Assembly (NCBI RefSeq): GCF_034627025.1
Contig: NZ_CP141049.1
Location: forward strand, 372,001-436,000
Reading direction: 5' to 3'
DNA: 64,000 nt
Origin: Microvirga lotononidis
GTDB lineage: Bacteria; Pseudomonadota; Alphaproteobacteria; Rhizobiales; Beijerinckiaceae
Position 1 is the stretch's first letter. Each line of letters opens with the position of its first letter. The notes beneath the pieces were generated by a model. The model was not told the DNA's origin, made no database searches, and was given only the letters and a program-made list of their open reading frames with translations. Below, piece by piece: positions 45,868 to 55,112 of this stretch. The position numbers and the translations under genes were made by a program.

Positions 45868-46740
45868 ATGGAGCTCAAGCAGCTCGAGGCGTTCGTATCC
45901 ATTGCAACATTGCGAAACTTCAGTGCAGCGGCGAACAGGCTCAACATCACCCAGCCGGCGATCTCGCTCAGGCTGAATGCTCTTGAACAGGAGCTCGGCA
46001 CGCCACTATTTGATCGGTCAGGAAGCAAGATCCAGTTGACGGGCCCAGGCCTTGAGCTGTTGCATTACGCGGAACAAATCATCGACATGTCCTATCGCCT
46101 GAAGGCGACGGCTCTTGGTGAAACCCGCTCTCACCAGAAGGTCCGCATCGGCACGACCGATACGATCGCCAACTCGTGGCTGTCGGAGCTGGTCGCAGAA
46201 ATCATCAACGGGCTCCAGCACCTGACCTTCGAGATCATCACGGACACCACGCGCAATCTGAGGGAGCGGCTCCTCTCCGGTGAGATTGACGTGGCCTTCC
46301 TCATGGGGCCGGTTCACGAGAAAGGTATAAGGAACCTACCCTTGAAGACCTATGAGAGTGCTTGGGTTGCTGGTGAGAGGACCAAGCTTCCGAAAGGCAT
46401 TCTCACCCTCGACCAAATCGCACCATTCCCGATCATCACATATGCGCGGGACTCTGCAACCTATACCACGATCGAGGAGCTTTTCCGGATGAGTGGCCTT
46501 TGGCCCGTGAGGCTCAATTCATGCAGTTCGACGGAGGTGATGATCCGTACCTTGGTAGCAAGTAATGCGATCGGAGTGATTAGCACGGCCTGTCTCGTGT
46601 CGGATCGAGGCCTGAGACGGCTCAGGTGCGAGGTGAAGCTTCCCGACTATGAATTCTGCGCCGCGTATCACTTGGACTCGGTAGGCCGGGTTGGAATGGC
46701 AGTTGCGGAACGTGCGCAGAAACTATGCCAGAGCTTCTGA
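45868..46740 (+). CDS. LysR-family transcriptional regulator
   Basis: 290 residues: an N-terminal winged HTH (about 1-60, FVSIATLRNFSAAANRLN and TQPAISLRLNALEQELG) and a LysR substrate domain from about 90. Divergent from the transporter-enolase-lyase operon across a 117-base AT-rich spacer, the classic arrangement for a LysR activator of the neighbouring operon; its inducer should be the transported compound or a product. Confidence 0.9.
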   Translation: MELKQLEAFVSIATLRNFSAAANRLNITQPAISLRLNALEQELGTPLFDRSGSKIQLTGPGLELLHYAEQIIDMSYRLKATALGETRSHQKVRIGTTDTIANSWLSELVAEIINGLQHLTFEIITDTTRNLRERLLSGEIDVAFLMGPVHEKGIRNLPLKTYESAWVAGERTKLPKGILTLDQIAPFPIITYARDSATYTTIEELFRMSGLWPVRLNSCSSTEVMIRTLVASNAIGVISTACLVSDRGLRRLRCEVKLPDYEFCAAYHLDSVGRVGMAVAERAQKLCQSF

Positions 46741-46910
46741 GGTGGGGAACTCAGCTCTGGAATGATAGGGTTGACCCACCTTGAACCTTTGATAGGGCCC
46801 TTCTTTCAGACACGTCATCAGATTTCCGAAACAGCATCCTCTCACGATTTTGGGATAGACCGATTCTCGCACAGTTCAGCAAACCGGTCGGGGATCGCAT
46901 CATCGGTTGG

Positions 46911-47336
46911 CTAGGCGTTTGGGATGAAGCGAAGGGTTCCTGCACGGCGGGTTGGCTTGCCAGTGTCGTTTGTATGATTGACACCATCCATGACAGACAC
47001 CTCCGAGAAATCGAATGGGCTTATCCCTTCCAGACAAGCCACGTTCACAGCATACAGGTTCTGGTCAGACCGTCGTTGATGATGAGTGTAAATCCCGCAA
47101 CGCGAACAGAAGAAGTGCTGGGCTGATCCGGTATGGAAGCGGTAGGTTGTCAGTGCATCCTCCCCTTCCAGGATCCTGACGCCACCCATCTCGGCCATGA
47201 CCACTACGGCGCCTCGCATTCGGCAGTAAGAACAATTGCAGCGGCGGATCGAATTGAAGCCGTCGCTCAGCGTTGCTTCGAAACGCACCGCGCCGCAATG
47301 GCATTGGCCAGTATGAACATTCGGGTCGCCTGCCAT
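46911..47336 (-). CDS. GFA-family zinc protein (CENP-V/GFA fold)
   Basis: 141 residues from ATG at 47336; an in-frame GTG at 47363 overlaps the MFS stop. Seven cysteines in the family order: CHC (12-14), CNCSYC (33-38) and CSRC (77-80), binding two zinc ions. Named for glutathione-dependent formaldehyde activation, but most members have no proven reaction. Downstream of the MFS gene by 23 bases and probably cotranscribed with it. The 170 bases before it on the LysR side hold no gene. Confidence 0.85.
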   Translation of the reverse strand: MAGDPNVHTGQCHCGAVRFEATLSDGFNSIRRCNCSYCRMRGAVVVMAEMGGVRILEGEDALTTYRFHTGSAQHFFCSRCGIYTHHQRRSDQNLYAVNVACLEGISPFDFSEVSVMDGVNHTNDTGKPTRRAGTLRFIPNA

Positions 47337-47359
47337 GCGCCTTGTATCTCCTATTCCGA

Positions 47360-48583
47360 TCACACTTGCGCTTGATCATGGTCAGCGGATCGAGCCAGCG
47401 CTAGACGCAACGCAAGAACAAGGGGAATGATCATGGCTGCCGTGAGGGCCGATGCCCATATCCCGTTGGCTGTACTCGTCCGATCGGCAATCAGCCCGTA
47501 GGCGATCGGCGCGACAGCGCCCATGATGACGACACCTGTGTAGAACAGGGCAAACGCCCGTCCTATGTCACCCTTTGGAGCCAAGTCGGGAACGGTTCCA
47601 TAGAGCACCGACGACGTGCCATTCAGGACGATGCCAAGCAACGGCAGCAGGACAAGCGTCGCATCGAGAGGAAGAAGCAGTGTCGTGATCATCAACAGGG
47701 TGGTGGCCGCTTCGGTTACCACCACGCTCACCACAACGCCGAGGCGCTGTCCGAGCCAGCCGCAGACCGCCTTGCCCAATGCTCCGCCGATGAAGATCAG
47801 AGCCAGGGCGAGGCCGACCGTCGCCTCGGCTCCGCCCTTGTCATGGATGAGGAACGGCAGGAACAACAGATAGCCCATGCGGGGAGCTGAATCGAGAGCC
47901 CCGATCGTCAGGAGCAAGGTGAATCCCTTGCCACTCCCACCATGCTTCCTGGCTTTCGCATCGTAGAAGCCAGGAGCCTGAGCCTGCCGCGGGATCAGCA
48001 ACAGCAGCGCCCCCGCCACCAATAGTCCGAGGAGTGCCACCAGTGCCACGACCGACCGCCATGCCAGGATCGGAAGCAGGAGAGCGACAAGAGCCGGAAG
48101 GATGGCCTTCCCCAGGTCTCCTGCGAAATTGTAGATCCCCAGCGGGCCTTTCGCCTTATCGCCATAGGCGTCGGTTACGAGCACGGACGCCCGCGGGTGC
48201 TGGATGCTGGACCCGATGCCTGCGAGGGCAAGTCCGATCCCTAAGACACTCAGCCCGCCCGGGACGGCGGCAACCAGATATCCGAGTGCCGCGACGAGAG
48301 TGGCAAGTGCCAAGGCCACGCGTGCGCTGGTCACCCCAAGCCATCTGTCGCCGGGCACCTGGAGGGCGCCCATCGTACCGAAGTACAGCACCCGCATGAT
48401 CGCCATGCCTGCATAGGAGAGGCCGAACTCCCTCTGCCAGATGGGAAGCAGGGCGTAGATCAGGTCCGAATAGCCGTCATGGAGCGTATGGGCGAGGCAA
48501 GCACCGGCGAGATCGCGTCGCTGACGCATGGTACATGTTGTCCGTGCTTCCTGCCGGCCCAGGGCCGAATCCGTCTTGAGCAT
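47360..48583 (-). CDS. MFS transporter, fosmidomycin-resistance-like
   Basis: 407 residues from ATG at 48583; the start is uncertain. Twelve membrane segments. HTLHDGYSDLIYALLPIWQ near the N-terminus and GLSYAGMAIMRVLYFG resemble the Fsr-type exporters; RASVLVTDAYGDKAKGPLGIYNFAGDLGK lies in the centre, split across segments. Probably exports a small toxic compound, or is a general efflux pump. The LysR gene at 48712 is on the same strand upstream. Confidence 0.8.
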   Translation of the reverse strand: MLKTDSALGRQEARTTCTMRQRRDLAGACLAHTLHDGYSDLIYALLPIWQREFGLSYAGMAIMRVLYFGTMGALQVPGDRWLGVTSARVALALATLVAALGYLVAAVPGGLSVLGIGLALAGIGSSIQHPRASVLVTDAYGDKAKGPLGIYNFAGDLGKAILPALVALLLPILAWRSVVALVALLGLLVAGALLLLIPRQAQAPGFYDAKARKHGGSGKGFTLLLTIGALDSAPRMGYLLFLPFLIHDKGGAEATVGLALALIFIGGALGKAVCGWLGQRLGVVVSVVVTEAATTLLMITTLLLPLDATLVLLPLLGIVLNGTSSVLYGTVPDLAPKGDIGRAFALFYTGVVIMGAVAPIAYGLIADRTSTANGIWASALTAAMIIPLVLALRLALARSADHDQAQV

Positions 48584-48711
48584 CCTGGCGCCGCGCTCCA
48601 CTCGTAGCAGGCACTCATTCGATCGAGGGCCCGTCTCGGTTCGGAATAAAGGGGGCTCGGATCCTCCGTCAAACAAAGGATCCTCATTCCTTCATGAGCG
48701 AACACTCATGA

Positions 48712-49629
48712 TCACTGCTCATGGTCATAAATGGCCTGCGCTTGCTGTGCCATCCGGACGATCCATTGCCGGAACGACGAGATGGCCGGGAGTTGCTCCC
48801 GTCCCTTCGGGCAGACGAAGTAGTATGCAAGGGGTGATGGGTAGCGCACGCTGAGAAGGCGGATGAGCCGCCCATCCTTAAGCTCCGTTTCGACGTGGGC
48901 ACTCCGAACAAGGGCAACCCCATATCCAGCCAAGGCAGCCTCGATCGTCATGTTGGCGTCAGGGTAGAGTGTACCGCCCGGAGCAAGGGACATATTGACC
49001 CCGGCACGTTCGAACCAGGCTTGCCACTTCGGGATCAGGTCCGATCCTCCCCTGAACAGAAGCGGATAGCGCAGGAGGTCCGCGGGAATATCGGGCACTC
49101 CAAGTTTGGCCAGGAGGCTCGGGCTGGCAACCGGAAACAGGTATTCGCGTAGGAGCTGTTCGGTATAGAGTCCCCCGTACTGGCCAGTGCCATACCGGAT
49201 GCCGACGTCCGCATCTTTTGGGCCGAAATCGATGAGGCGGTCCGTAGTCTCGTCGATGCAAAGCTGGAGTTCGGGGTGGCATACCTCGAAGTCCGGCAAC
49301 CGCGGAAGAAGCCAGCGGGATGCGAAGGATTGGGTAAGACTAATTCGCAAGGGGGTTCGTTCGCGACGGAGACGCAAATCCGTCAGCGTGGCATCCAGGC
49401 TGACCAGGAACTGACGGATGATTGGCGCCAGCGCATCGCCTGCCGCAGTCAGCCTCAGGGCCTTTCCTCGCTCGAACAACCTCATGCCCCAGAACGCTTC
49501 GAGATACTGGATCTGATGGCTGACGGCACTTTGGGTGACATTCAGTTCGGCGGCCGCGGCCGTGAAGGTGTTATGGCGTGCCGCGGCCTCGAAGGCCCTT
49601 AGCGTAGGGGTAGGCGGCAGTTCCTTCAT
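48712..49629 (-). CDS. LysR-family regulator, GcvA-like
   Basis: 305 residues from ATG at 49629, with AGAGGG six bases upstream. N-terminus LPPTPTLRAFEAAARH and TAAAAELNVTQSAVSHQI are the GcvA-type HTH; the effector domain begins near 90. Located upstream of the MFS-GFA pair on the same strand with a 128-base spacer, so it may regulate them, but the direct target is not evident. Confidence 0.88.
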   Translation of the reverse strand: MKELPPTPTLRAFEAAARHNTFTAAAAELNVTQSAVSHQIQYLEAFWGMRLFERGKALRLTAAGDALAPIIRQFLVSLDATLTDLRLRRERTPLRISLTQSFASRWLLPRLPDFEVCHPELQLCIDETTDRLIDFGPKDADVGIRYGTGQYGGLYTEQLLREYLFPVASPSLLAKLGVPDIPADLLRYPLLFRGGSDLIPKWQAWFERAGVNMSLAPGGTLYPDANMTIEAALAGYGVALVRSAHVETELKDGRLIRLLSVRYPSPLAYYFVCPKGREQLPAISSFRQWIVRMAQQAQAIYDHEQ

Positions 49630-50178
49630 GGATCCCTCTGCTCCGTGGTCGCCGGGGATCATATGAGCCCCGGCTCATGATGCAATGGCGACATCCATCC
49701 TCAGAAGAGACTGAAGCCGCTGGCAGGTAAGATGACTGGCACCGGGTTCGAGAGGTCAAGGCGGACACGGCCCTGATGGGTGTCCGCAAGGACAGAGGTC
49801 CTTCTGCGTTCGCATCAGAGGGTCTCGTGAAGATCCTCCAGACTCGGTTCGCGGTGTCCGGCCACAAGCTTGGGTCGGGAAAGGTAAGACGACGGTCTCG
49901 AGCCATGCCCGTTTGACCGGCACCGGCGAACTTGGAATCCGGGAACTTCCGGAAATGGCACATCCGCGCGCATTGTCAACTTGACCGGATTTGCCCTGCT
50001 TTGAAGGATCCTGACCCAAGGTCCAGGACGTACTTTCAATAACTTAGGTTTCGTCGTTACGTCCTCAACCAGTCCTGATTTGCTCAAGTTGCTAGAGTGG
50101 ACGCTCGCTGCTCACCGGCATCAAAGTGCCAAAGGGTGGTCGTCGTGGAGAGGGCCACAAGGAGAGGGAGCGTCCGCC
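49630..50178. other. Gene-free stretch before IS debris
   Basis: No frame here resembles a protein family known to me. The last 80 bases, ending in a purine-rich stretch with GGAGAGGG, are probably the left flank of the IS110 fragment that begins at 50179. Confidence 0.4.
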
Positions 50179-50264
50179 ATGCAGATTACCACAGTCGGCC
50201 TGGATCTCGTCAAACACATCTTCCAAGTGCATGCGGTTGATGAGACCTGTCAATTGGCTTCCAA
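50179..50264 (+). pseudogene. N-terminal fragment of an IS110-family transposase
   Basis: Begins MQITTVGLDLVKHIFQVHAV, the standard IS110 N-terminus (GLDLAKHxFQVHG), and is cut after about 28 codons by the IS5 remnant. Different from the transposase at 8902, so it comes from another element. Confidence 0.75.
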
Positions 50265-50694
50265 GTTTGACCCTCGATCAGCGTCCACCGCCAGGTGCAG
50301 CTTGGAGCCCTTCTTGCGCTTGGCGCCATCATAGCTGGCCCGAGCGCCGCTCTCGGGCATGGAGCATAAGGTGGGCTGTCGAGCACGGCGGCCGAGCGCT
50401 CCTCGGTGCGTCCAGCCGCGAGGCGCAGCATGGCGCGAGGATCGTGCGCCTGCTCCTCAAAGCAGCCGGCGTTGAGCCAGCGTTGTGCCTGCTGATCAAC
50501 GGCTACCTCTGGCATCCAGTGCCAAGTTCTCCCGTCTTGACGATGTAGTGTAGGCCATTGAACACCTCGTGCCGGGAGTGCTCCCGCTGGCCGGCATCTT
50601 TGGGCAGGAGTATCAGGTGCGGCACCGCCAGCGCCCATTCCTCATCAGAGACATCGGAGGGGCAGGTTTGAGAGCAGAGATCATCCCGCCCCAA
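50265..50694 (-). pseudogene. Degenerate IS5-family transposase fragment
   Basis: From the right on the minus strand: PSDVSDEEWALAVPHL and REHSRHEVFNGLHYIVKTG, then after a frameshift [15 protein letters not shown] and [21 protein letters not shown], then, in another frame, the [15 protein letters not shown] region. This is the first half of an IS5-type DDE transposase with at least two frameshifts; the second half is missing. It seems to have inserted into, or recombined with, the IS110 fragment. Confidence 0.78.
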
Positions 50695-50747
50695 TTGCCG
50701 TGACCTTAAGCAGGGTTCATCCAGACAGTTAGACCTTTATTATAGAG

Positions 50748-51713
50748 TTAAGGGGCTTTGCTTTTTCGAGTCGGGCGGCCCATCCTCGAGGGAGGCGAGG
50801 CAAGTTTCGCACGGATTGGTTTGCTTGTCCGTTCCTTTGATGGCCCAACCTCCAGCCAAGGAAGGACCAGTGATGTAAACTCCTCAGCCCGACGGACAGA
50901 ACTCGGCGCGGAGTGTGCCACAGCAGCCACCAGTGCCTCAATGATGGCCAAGGCGCTGGCATTGGAAACGGAGGAGAGTTGCCGCTCGGAGCAGGCGTAA
51001 AGGCTCGTATCAGCGATTGCTGCGAGAGGAGACTGATGACTATCAGTTACCGCCAGAATCGGAACGCGTCGCAACTTCGCGAGGCGCGCGAGCTCGATAG
51101 TATCCTTGATGTACCGAGGGAAGGCGATTGCGATGACAAGATCGGATGCATCGAAGTGAGACAGATGACGCGCCCCACCGAAAGCGCCTTCCGTGTTCGA
51201 CACGCTGCGCACATCGTCTCTAAATTGCCCAAGACCATTCGCCAGCACGGATCCTAGGCTTGCGGCATTGTCAAACCCAAGCACGTAGATGCGCCTAGCC
51301 GAGAGAACGAGATCAACAGCCCGGGCACAGCTATCCGCATTCAAGGCCTCCAGAGTCCTTTGGACGTTACGAACATCTTCATTCAGAGAGGCCTGGAAGA
51401 CCTCTAGGGTAGTCGATGTTTTTGAGATTTGCTGCTCAAGCCGGTTGACTGGTTCCAGTGCCGTTTCGAAGCCTTTGATCAGCTCATCCCTGAACTCGGC
51501 GTAGCCGCCGAAGCCGATGGCGCGGGCAAACCGGTTTGCTGTCGCAACTGAGACCCCCACTGCCTGAACAGCTGTGTGGATACTCATACGTGCCGCTTGT
51601 ACGGGTTCGGCCAATACAAAGTCTGCGAATGTCCTGAGCGCTCCCGTCATATCAGGATAATGACGCCGAATTCGCTCCGACACCGGCAAGGTGGCCTGAC
51701 TTTTAGCACTCAT
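50748..51713 (-). CDS. RpiR/MurR-family regulator
   Basis: 321 residues: an HTH (about 10-85, with HTAVQAVGVSVATANRFARAIGFGGYAEF) and a SIS domain (about 130-260, with IYVLGFDNAASLGSVLANGLGQ). The last 30 or so residues, rich in Lys, Arg, Ser and Pro, point into the IS debris at 50694 and may be foreign sequence added by rearrangement. Divergent from the ABC-amidohydrolase operon, which it probably controls. Confidence 0.85.
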   Translation of the reverse strand: MSAKSQATLPVSERIRRHYPDMTGALRTFADFVLAEPVQAARMSIHTAVQAVGVSVATANRFARAIGFGGYAEFRDELIKGFETALEPVNRLEQQISKTSTTLEVFQASLNEDVRNVQRTLEALNADSCARAVDLVLSARRIYVLGFDNAASLGSVLANGLGQFRDDVRSVSNTEGAFGGARHLSHFDASDLVIAIAFPRYIKDTIELARLAKLRRVPILAVTDSHQSPLAAIADTSLYACSERQLSSVSNASALAIIEALVAAVAHSAPSSVRRAEEFTSLVLPWLEVGPSKERTSKPIRAKLASPPSRMGRPTRKSKAP

Positions 51714-51750
51714 AAAGCGATCTTGCCCAAATTTTCACCGCTTGGTCAAT

Positions 51751-51766
51751 TGTATCAATTGTAACA
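51751..51766. promoter_or_regulatory. Candidate RpiR operator
   Basis: TGTATCAATTGTAACA is a near-palindrome (12 of 16 bases symmetric, centre AATT) 38 bases upstream of the RpiR start and 65 before the binding-protein start, within the divergent spacer. CAATTGTATCAATTGTAAC also contains a direct repeat of CAATTGTA. Confidence 0.45.
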
Positions 51767-51830
51767 TGTGCTAGCATCTGTTTGTAACAATTCTTTCCGA
51801 CGCTTTGGCCTGAAGATTAGGAGGCTCGCC

Positions 51831-52850
51831 GTGAACCAGGATCGCCGGACCTTTTTGAAGATGATGGCGCTTTCCGGCGCTGTCCTACCCTACGCAAGCA
51901 GTCAAGCTTCGGCTCAGTCTGCTGCCAAGGTTCGGGTGCAAATCGGTTGGATTCCAAACGTCCAGTATGCGGGTGAATGGATCAGTCTCGAGCGCGACCT
52001 CTTCGCAAAGCATGGTGTCAGCGTCGAATGGTATCCAGGTGGGCCGAATGCACTCCCGGCCCCAGTGGTCCTGGCCGCTGGCAAGGCGGATCTCGGCTAC
52101 AGCACGTGGTTCCCATTGCTTGACGCCGTCGCCAAGGGCAACGACCTCGTCATGATCGGGGCGGTCTTTCCCAAGAACCCACTCGGCATCATCTCGCTTG
52201 CCAAAAAGCCTATTCTCAAGCCTCGGGATCTGGCCGGTGCCAAAGTCCTTGCGCAAGGGCCGAACGAGAAGACGGCGATCGACGCAACCCTGTCGTTGGC
52301 GGGCCTCCCGGTCCAATGGACACAAGTGCCCGCTGGCTTCTCCCCGGAACCGCTCCTAGCCGGAGAAGGGGACGGATACACCGCCTTCGGCGTGAACCAG
52401 ACGATCACTCTGGAGCAGATGGGGCTGAAGTGGGGGAAGGACTTCCATTTCGTCAGCTTTGACGACCTCGGGTTCCGCACCTATGGAGCGGTCCTGATGA
52501 CGACACGCGCCTATCTCGACCGCAATCGGCCTGCCGTCGTCGGCTACTTACGTGGCATCATTCAGGGTTGGCAAGAAAACGAAAAGGATCCGGCTATAGC
52601 GGCCCATCTGGCCGCCGAGAAGTATGGAGCCGATTTCGGATTGGATTTGAAACAGCAGATCCGTCAGAATGAGTTGCAGATCCCCCTCACACGGTACGAC
52701 GAGCAAGGTAAGCTCCGGCTGGCTCTTGATCGCGAGATCATGAGCGGGCCCATGTACGCCGCTGCACGTGCGACAGGGCGGACGAACCTGCCAGATGTCG
52801 ACAAATTGGCTGACTTCACGATCGTCTCTGAAGCACATCAAAGCCTGTGA
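51831..52850 (+). CDS. ABC solute-binding protein, NMT1/THI5-like, Tat-exported
   Basis: The start is GTG at 51831, six bases after a perfect AGGAGG. 339 residues; DRRTFLK (4-10) is a clean twin-arginine motif and the signal ends about residue 28 (ASA). QIGWIPNVQYAGEW, AGKADLGYSTWFP and GYTAFGVNQT are typical of the ThiY/SsuA/NrtA-like group, several of which bind pyrimidines or similar heterocycles. 13 bases from the amidohydrolase gene; the ABC ATPase and two permeases follow. Confidence 0.88.
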   Translation: MNQDRRTFLKMMALSGAVLPYASSQASAQSAAKVRVQIGWIPNVQYAGEWISLERDLFAKHGVSVEWYPGGPNALPAPVVLAAGKADLGYSTWFPLLDAVAKGNDLVMIGAVFPKNPLGIISLAKKPILKPRDLAGAKVLAQGPNEKTAIDATLSLAGLPVQWTQVPAGFSPEPLLAGEGDGYTAFGVNQTITLEQMGLKWGKDFHFVSFDDLGFRTYGAVLMTTRAYLDRNRPAVVGYLRGIIQGWQENEKDPAIAAHLAAEKYGADFGLDLKQQIRQNELQIPLTRYDEQGKLRLALDREIMSGPMYAAARATGRTNLPDVDKLADFTIVSEAHQSL

Positions 52851-52863
52851 GGTTCACACAGTA

Positions 52864-54279
52864 ATGACTATCTCGGCTGCAACTCACACAGGCGTACCGG
52901 ACGCTGTCGATATTCTCGTCAAAGGATGTGATGCCGTTACAATGGACAAGGGCGGAGCTGTCCTAGCCAATGCGGCTATTGCCATTGCAGGCGGACGTAT
53001 TGTCTGGATTGGGCCATCTGCTGAGGCAGGTATCCTGCCCAAAGCGGCTTCTGTTATCGACGGTTCCAGTCGGATTGCTCTTCCTGGCCTCATTGATGCC
53101 CATGTCCATACCGCCCAGCAACTCCTGCGCGGTAAACTTGCGGAGCTCAGCCGGTCGCGTCCGTTACGTAATCCGCCGTGGAAGAACTATTTTGTTCCGT
53201 TTGAGAGCCTCCTCGAACCCGAAGACGTTCATCTGAGCGGACTTGTCGCTTACACAAATATGATTTCGGTTGGTACCACCTGCTTCGCCGAGGCGGGCGG
53301 TCCGCATCCTGATGAGATGGCGCGGGCGGCCGTTGATGTTGGAATCCGGGGCTTTGTTGCCTTGTCAACAGTGGATCAAAACACAGGCTTTGCGGGACGT
53401 ACCGTTCCTGGTTCGATGCTGATGACCACTGAGCAGGCCTATGATCGCAACGTCAGCTTGGTAAAGCGCTGGCGGAAGGAAGACCGGGTGAAGGCTTGGC
53501 TCTCTCTCCGACAAATCATCGTCTGCACGCCCGAGCTTATTACGGCCATGGCGAGCGCCGCCAAGGATCTCGACGTCAAGATCCATACGCATCTTGCAGA
53601 GGGCACCTATGAGGTGGATTACGCACTCGAGAACTTCGGGAAGCGCCCGACGGAATACCTCGATGATCTTGGTGTACTCAGCCGGCATCTCCACTGTGCC
53701 CACTCCGTACTCCTGTCGCCCGATGAAGTTGATCTTTACGCCAAGAACCGCGTCTCAGCCTGCCATTGCGCCTTCGGCAATTATGGAATTGGCATTCCCC
53801 GCCTGCAGGAGATGTGGCGTCGAGGAATTGATATCGGATTGGGGACAGATGGAGCAGCCTCGGCTGGAACGCTCGATATGTTTCAGGTCGCGCACGTGGC
53901 ACGCGTCGGCCAGCAAGCCAGCATTGGTCATCAATTTCACACACGCATTCCTATGAGCGCGGAAGAGTTGCTTAAGGTTGCGACCCAGGGCGGCGCAAGG
54001 GCACTGGGCATTGAAGACGAGATCGGAAGTTTGGAGGTCGGTAAGCGTGCTGATCTCATCCTCGTTGATGTCACTGACGCTGATCAGATGGGCGCCAAGG
54101 ACCCGCTCTTTATCGCCTCGACCGTGAGTGTTGGTCGCGACGTCAGGACCGTGATCGTTGACGGGAAACTTGTTATGAAGGATCGGGAAATCCTGACTGT
54201 GGACATGGAGGAGATTCAGCACCGTCTGGCTCGGCGGCGCCCCGAAATCATGGCCCGATTTGACGCACTGGTGGCCTGA
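52864..54279 (+). CDS. AtzA/TrzN-type amidohydrolase (aminohydrolase of N-heterocycles)
   Basis: 471 residues, metal-dependent amidohydrolase superfamily. HVH (80-82), HTHLAE (241-246), His280 in HCAHSV, and Asp329 in GTDGAAS are the expected ligands and catalytic residues of subtype III enzymes that deaminate or dechlorinate rings (SAH/guanine/cytosine deaminases, AtzA, TrzN). Placed in the middle of an ABC operon whose binding protein is NMT1-like, it probably removes an amino or other leaving group from an imported heterocycle. Exact substrate unknown. Confidence 0.86.
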   Translation: MTISAATHTGVPDAVDILVKGCDAVTMDKGGAVLANAAIAIAGGRIVWIGPSAEAGILPKAASVIDGSSRIALPGLIDAHVHTAQQLLRGKLAELSRSRPLRNPPWKNYFVPFESLLEPEDVHLSGLVAYTNMISVGTTCFAEAGGPHPDEMARAAVDVGIRGFVALSTVDQNTGFAGRTVPGSMLMTTEQAYDRNVSLVKRWRKEDRVKAWLSLRQIIVCTPELITAMASAAKDLDVKIHTHLAEGTYEVDYALENFGKRPTEYLDDLGVLSRHLHCAHSVLLSPDEVDLYAKNRVSACHCAFGNYGIGIPRLQEMWRRGIDIGLGTDGAASAGTLDMFQVAHVARVGQQASIGHQFHTRIPMSAEELLKVATQGGARALGIEDEIGSLEVGKRADLILVDVTDADQMGAKDPLFIASTVSVGRDVRTVIVDGKLVMKDREILTVDMEEIQHRLARRRPEIMARFDALVA

Positions 54280-54284
54280 CTTCC

Positions 54285-55112
54285 ATGCGGATCAGCACGT
54301 TGGCGCCCCACTCCTCGCGCAGTTCAGATACTGCGACCGCACCCTCGATCCGGGTATCAGAAGTTACCAAGCAGTTCCAGCTTGACGATGGTCGCGAGAT
54401 CCAAGCGCTCAGGGATATGTCGCTTGAACTCGGGCAGAGCGAGTTTGTGGCGCTTCTTGGCCCAAGCGGATGCGGTAAGAGCACAATTCTAAGGCTTGTG
54501 GCGTCGCTCGAAAGTCCGACGAGTGGCGTGGTTGAGGTGAATGGCCGACCGCCCGCTGAACTCGCTCGACAGCATCGTCTCGGCGTCGCATTTCAGGACC
54601 ATGCCCTTCTTCCCTGGCTGGATGTCGCAGCTAATGTGGCGCTTCCGTACAAGGTGGCGGGCTTACCTGTTGATGTAAAGCGGGTGTCGGAACTGATCCG
54701 CTTGGTTGGCCTCGCTGGTTTTGAGCGGGCACGTCCCAAGCAACTGTCCGGTGGAATGAGGCAGCGTGTGGCAATCGCGCGGGCGCTCATTTTGGCTCCG
54801 GATGTCCTCCTCCTGGATGAGCCATTCGGAGCCTTGGATGCGGTCACGCGACGGCAGATGAACATTGAACTGCAACGGATTTGGTCCGAGCAGCGGATCA
54901 CGACGCTTCTGGTCACCCACGCCGTCGATGAGGCCCTTTTCTTGGCTGACCGCATCATCGTTCTAAGTGGCCGGCCGGGTCGTGTCATCCGCACGCTTGA
55001 GGTGCCGTTCGCCCGTCCTCGCCATGCCGACATTATGCGCAGTGAGGCGTTTCACCGGCTCTGTGACGAGCTGACAGACGCACTTGAAACACCTGTCGAG
55101 GAAACTTTATGA
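54285..55112 (+). CDS. ABC ATPase, SsuB/TauB/NrtD type
   Basis: 275 residues. Walker A GPSGCGKST (59-67), Q-loop FQDHALLPWLDVAANV, signature LSGGMRQR, Walker B VLLLDEPFGALD, VTHAVDEALFLADR. Five bases after the amidohydrolase gene; overlaps the first permease gene by four bases. The N-terminal 20 residues, Ser/Thr/Ala-rich, precede the fold and could be trimmed by a later start. Confidence 0.9.
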   Translation: MRISTLAPHSSRSSDTATAPSIRVSEVTKQFQLDDGREIQALRDMSLELGQSEFVALLGPSGCGKSTILRLVASLESPTSGVVEVNGRPPAELARQHRLGVAFQDHALLPWLDVAANVALPYKVAGLPVDVKRVSELIRLVGLAGFERARPKQLSGGMRQRVAIARALILAPDVLLLDEPFGALDAVTRRQMNIELQRIWSEQRITTLLVTHAVDEALFLADRIIVLSGRPGRVIRTLEVPFARPRHADIMRSEAFHRLCDELTDALETPVEETL

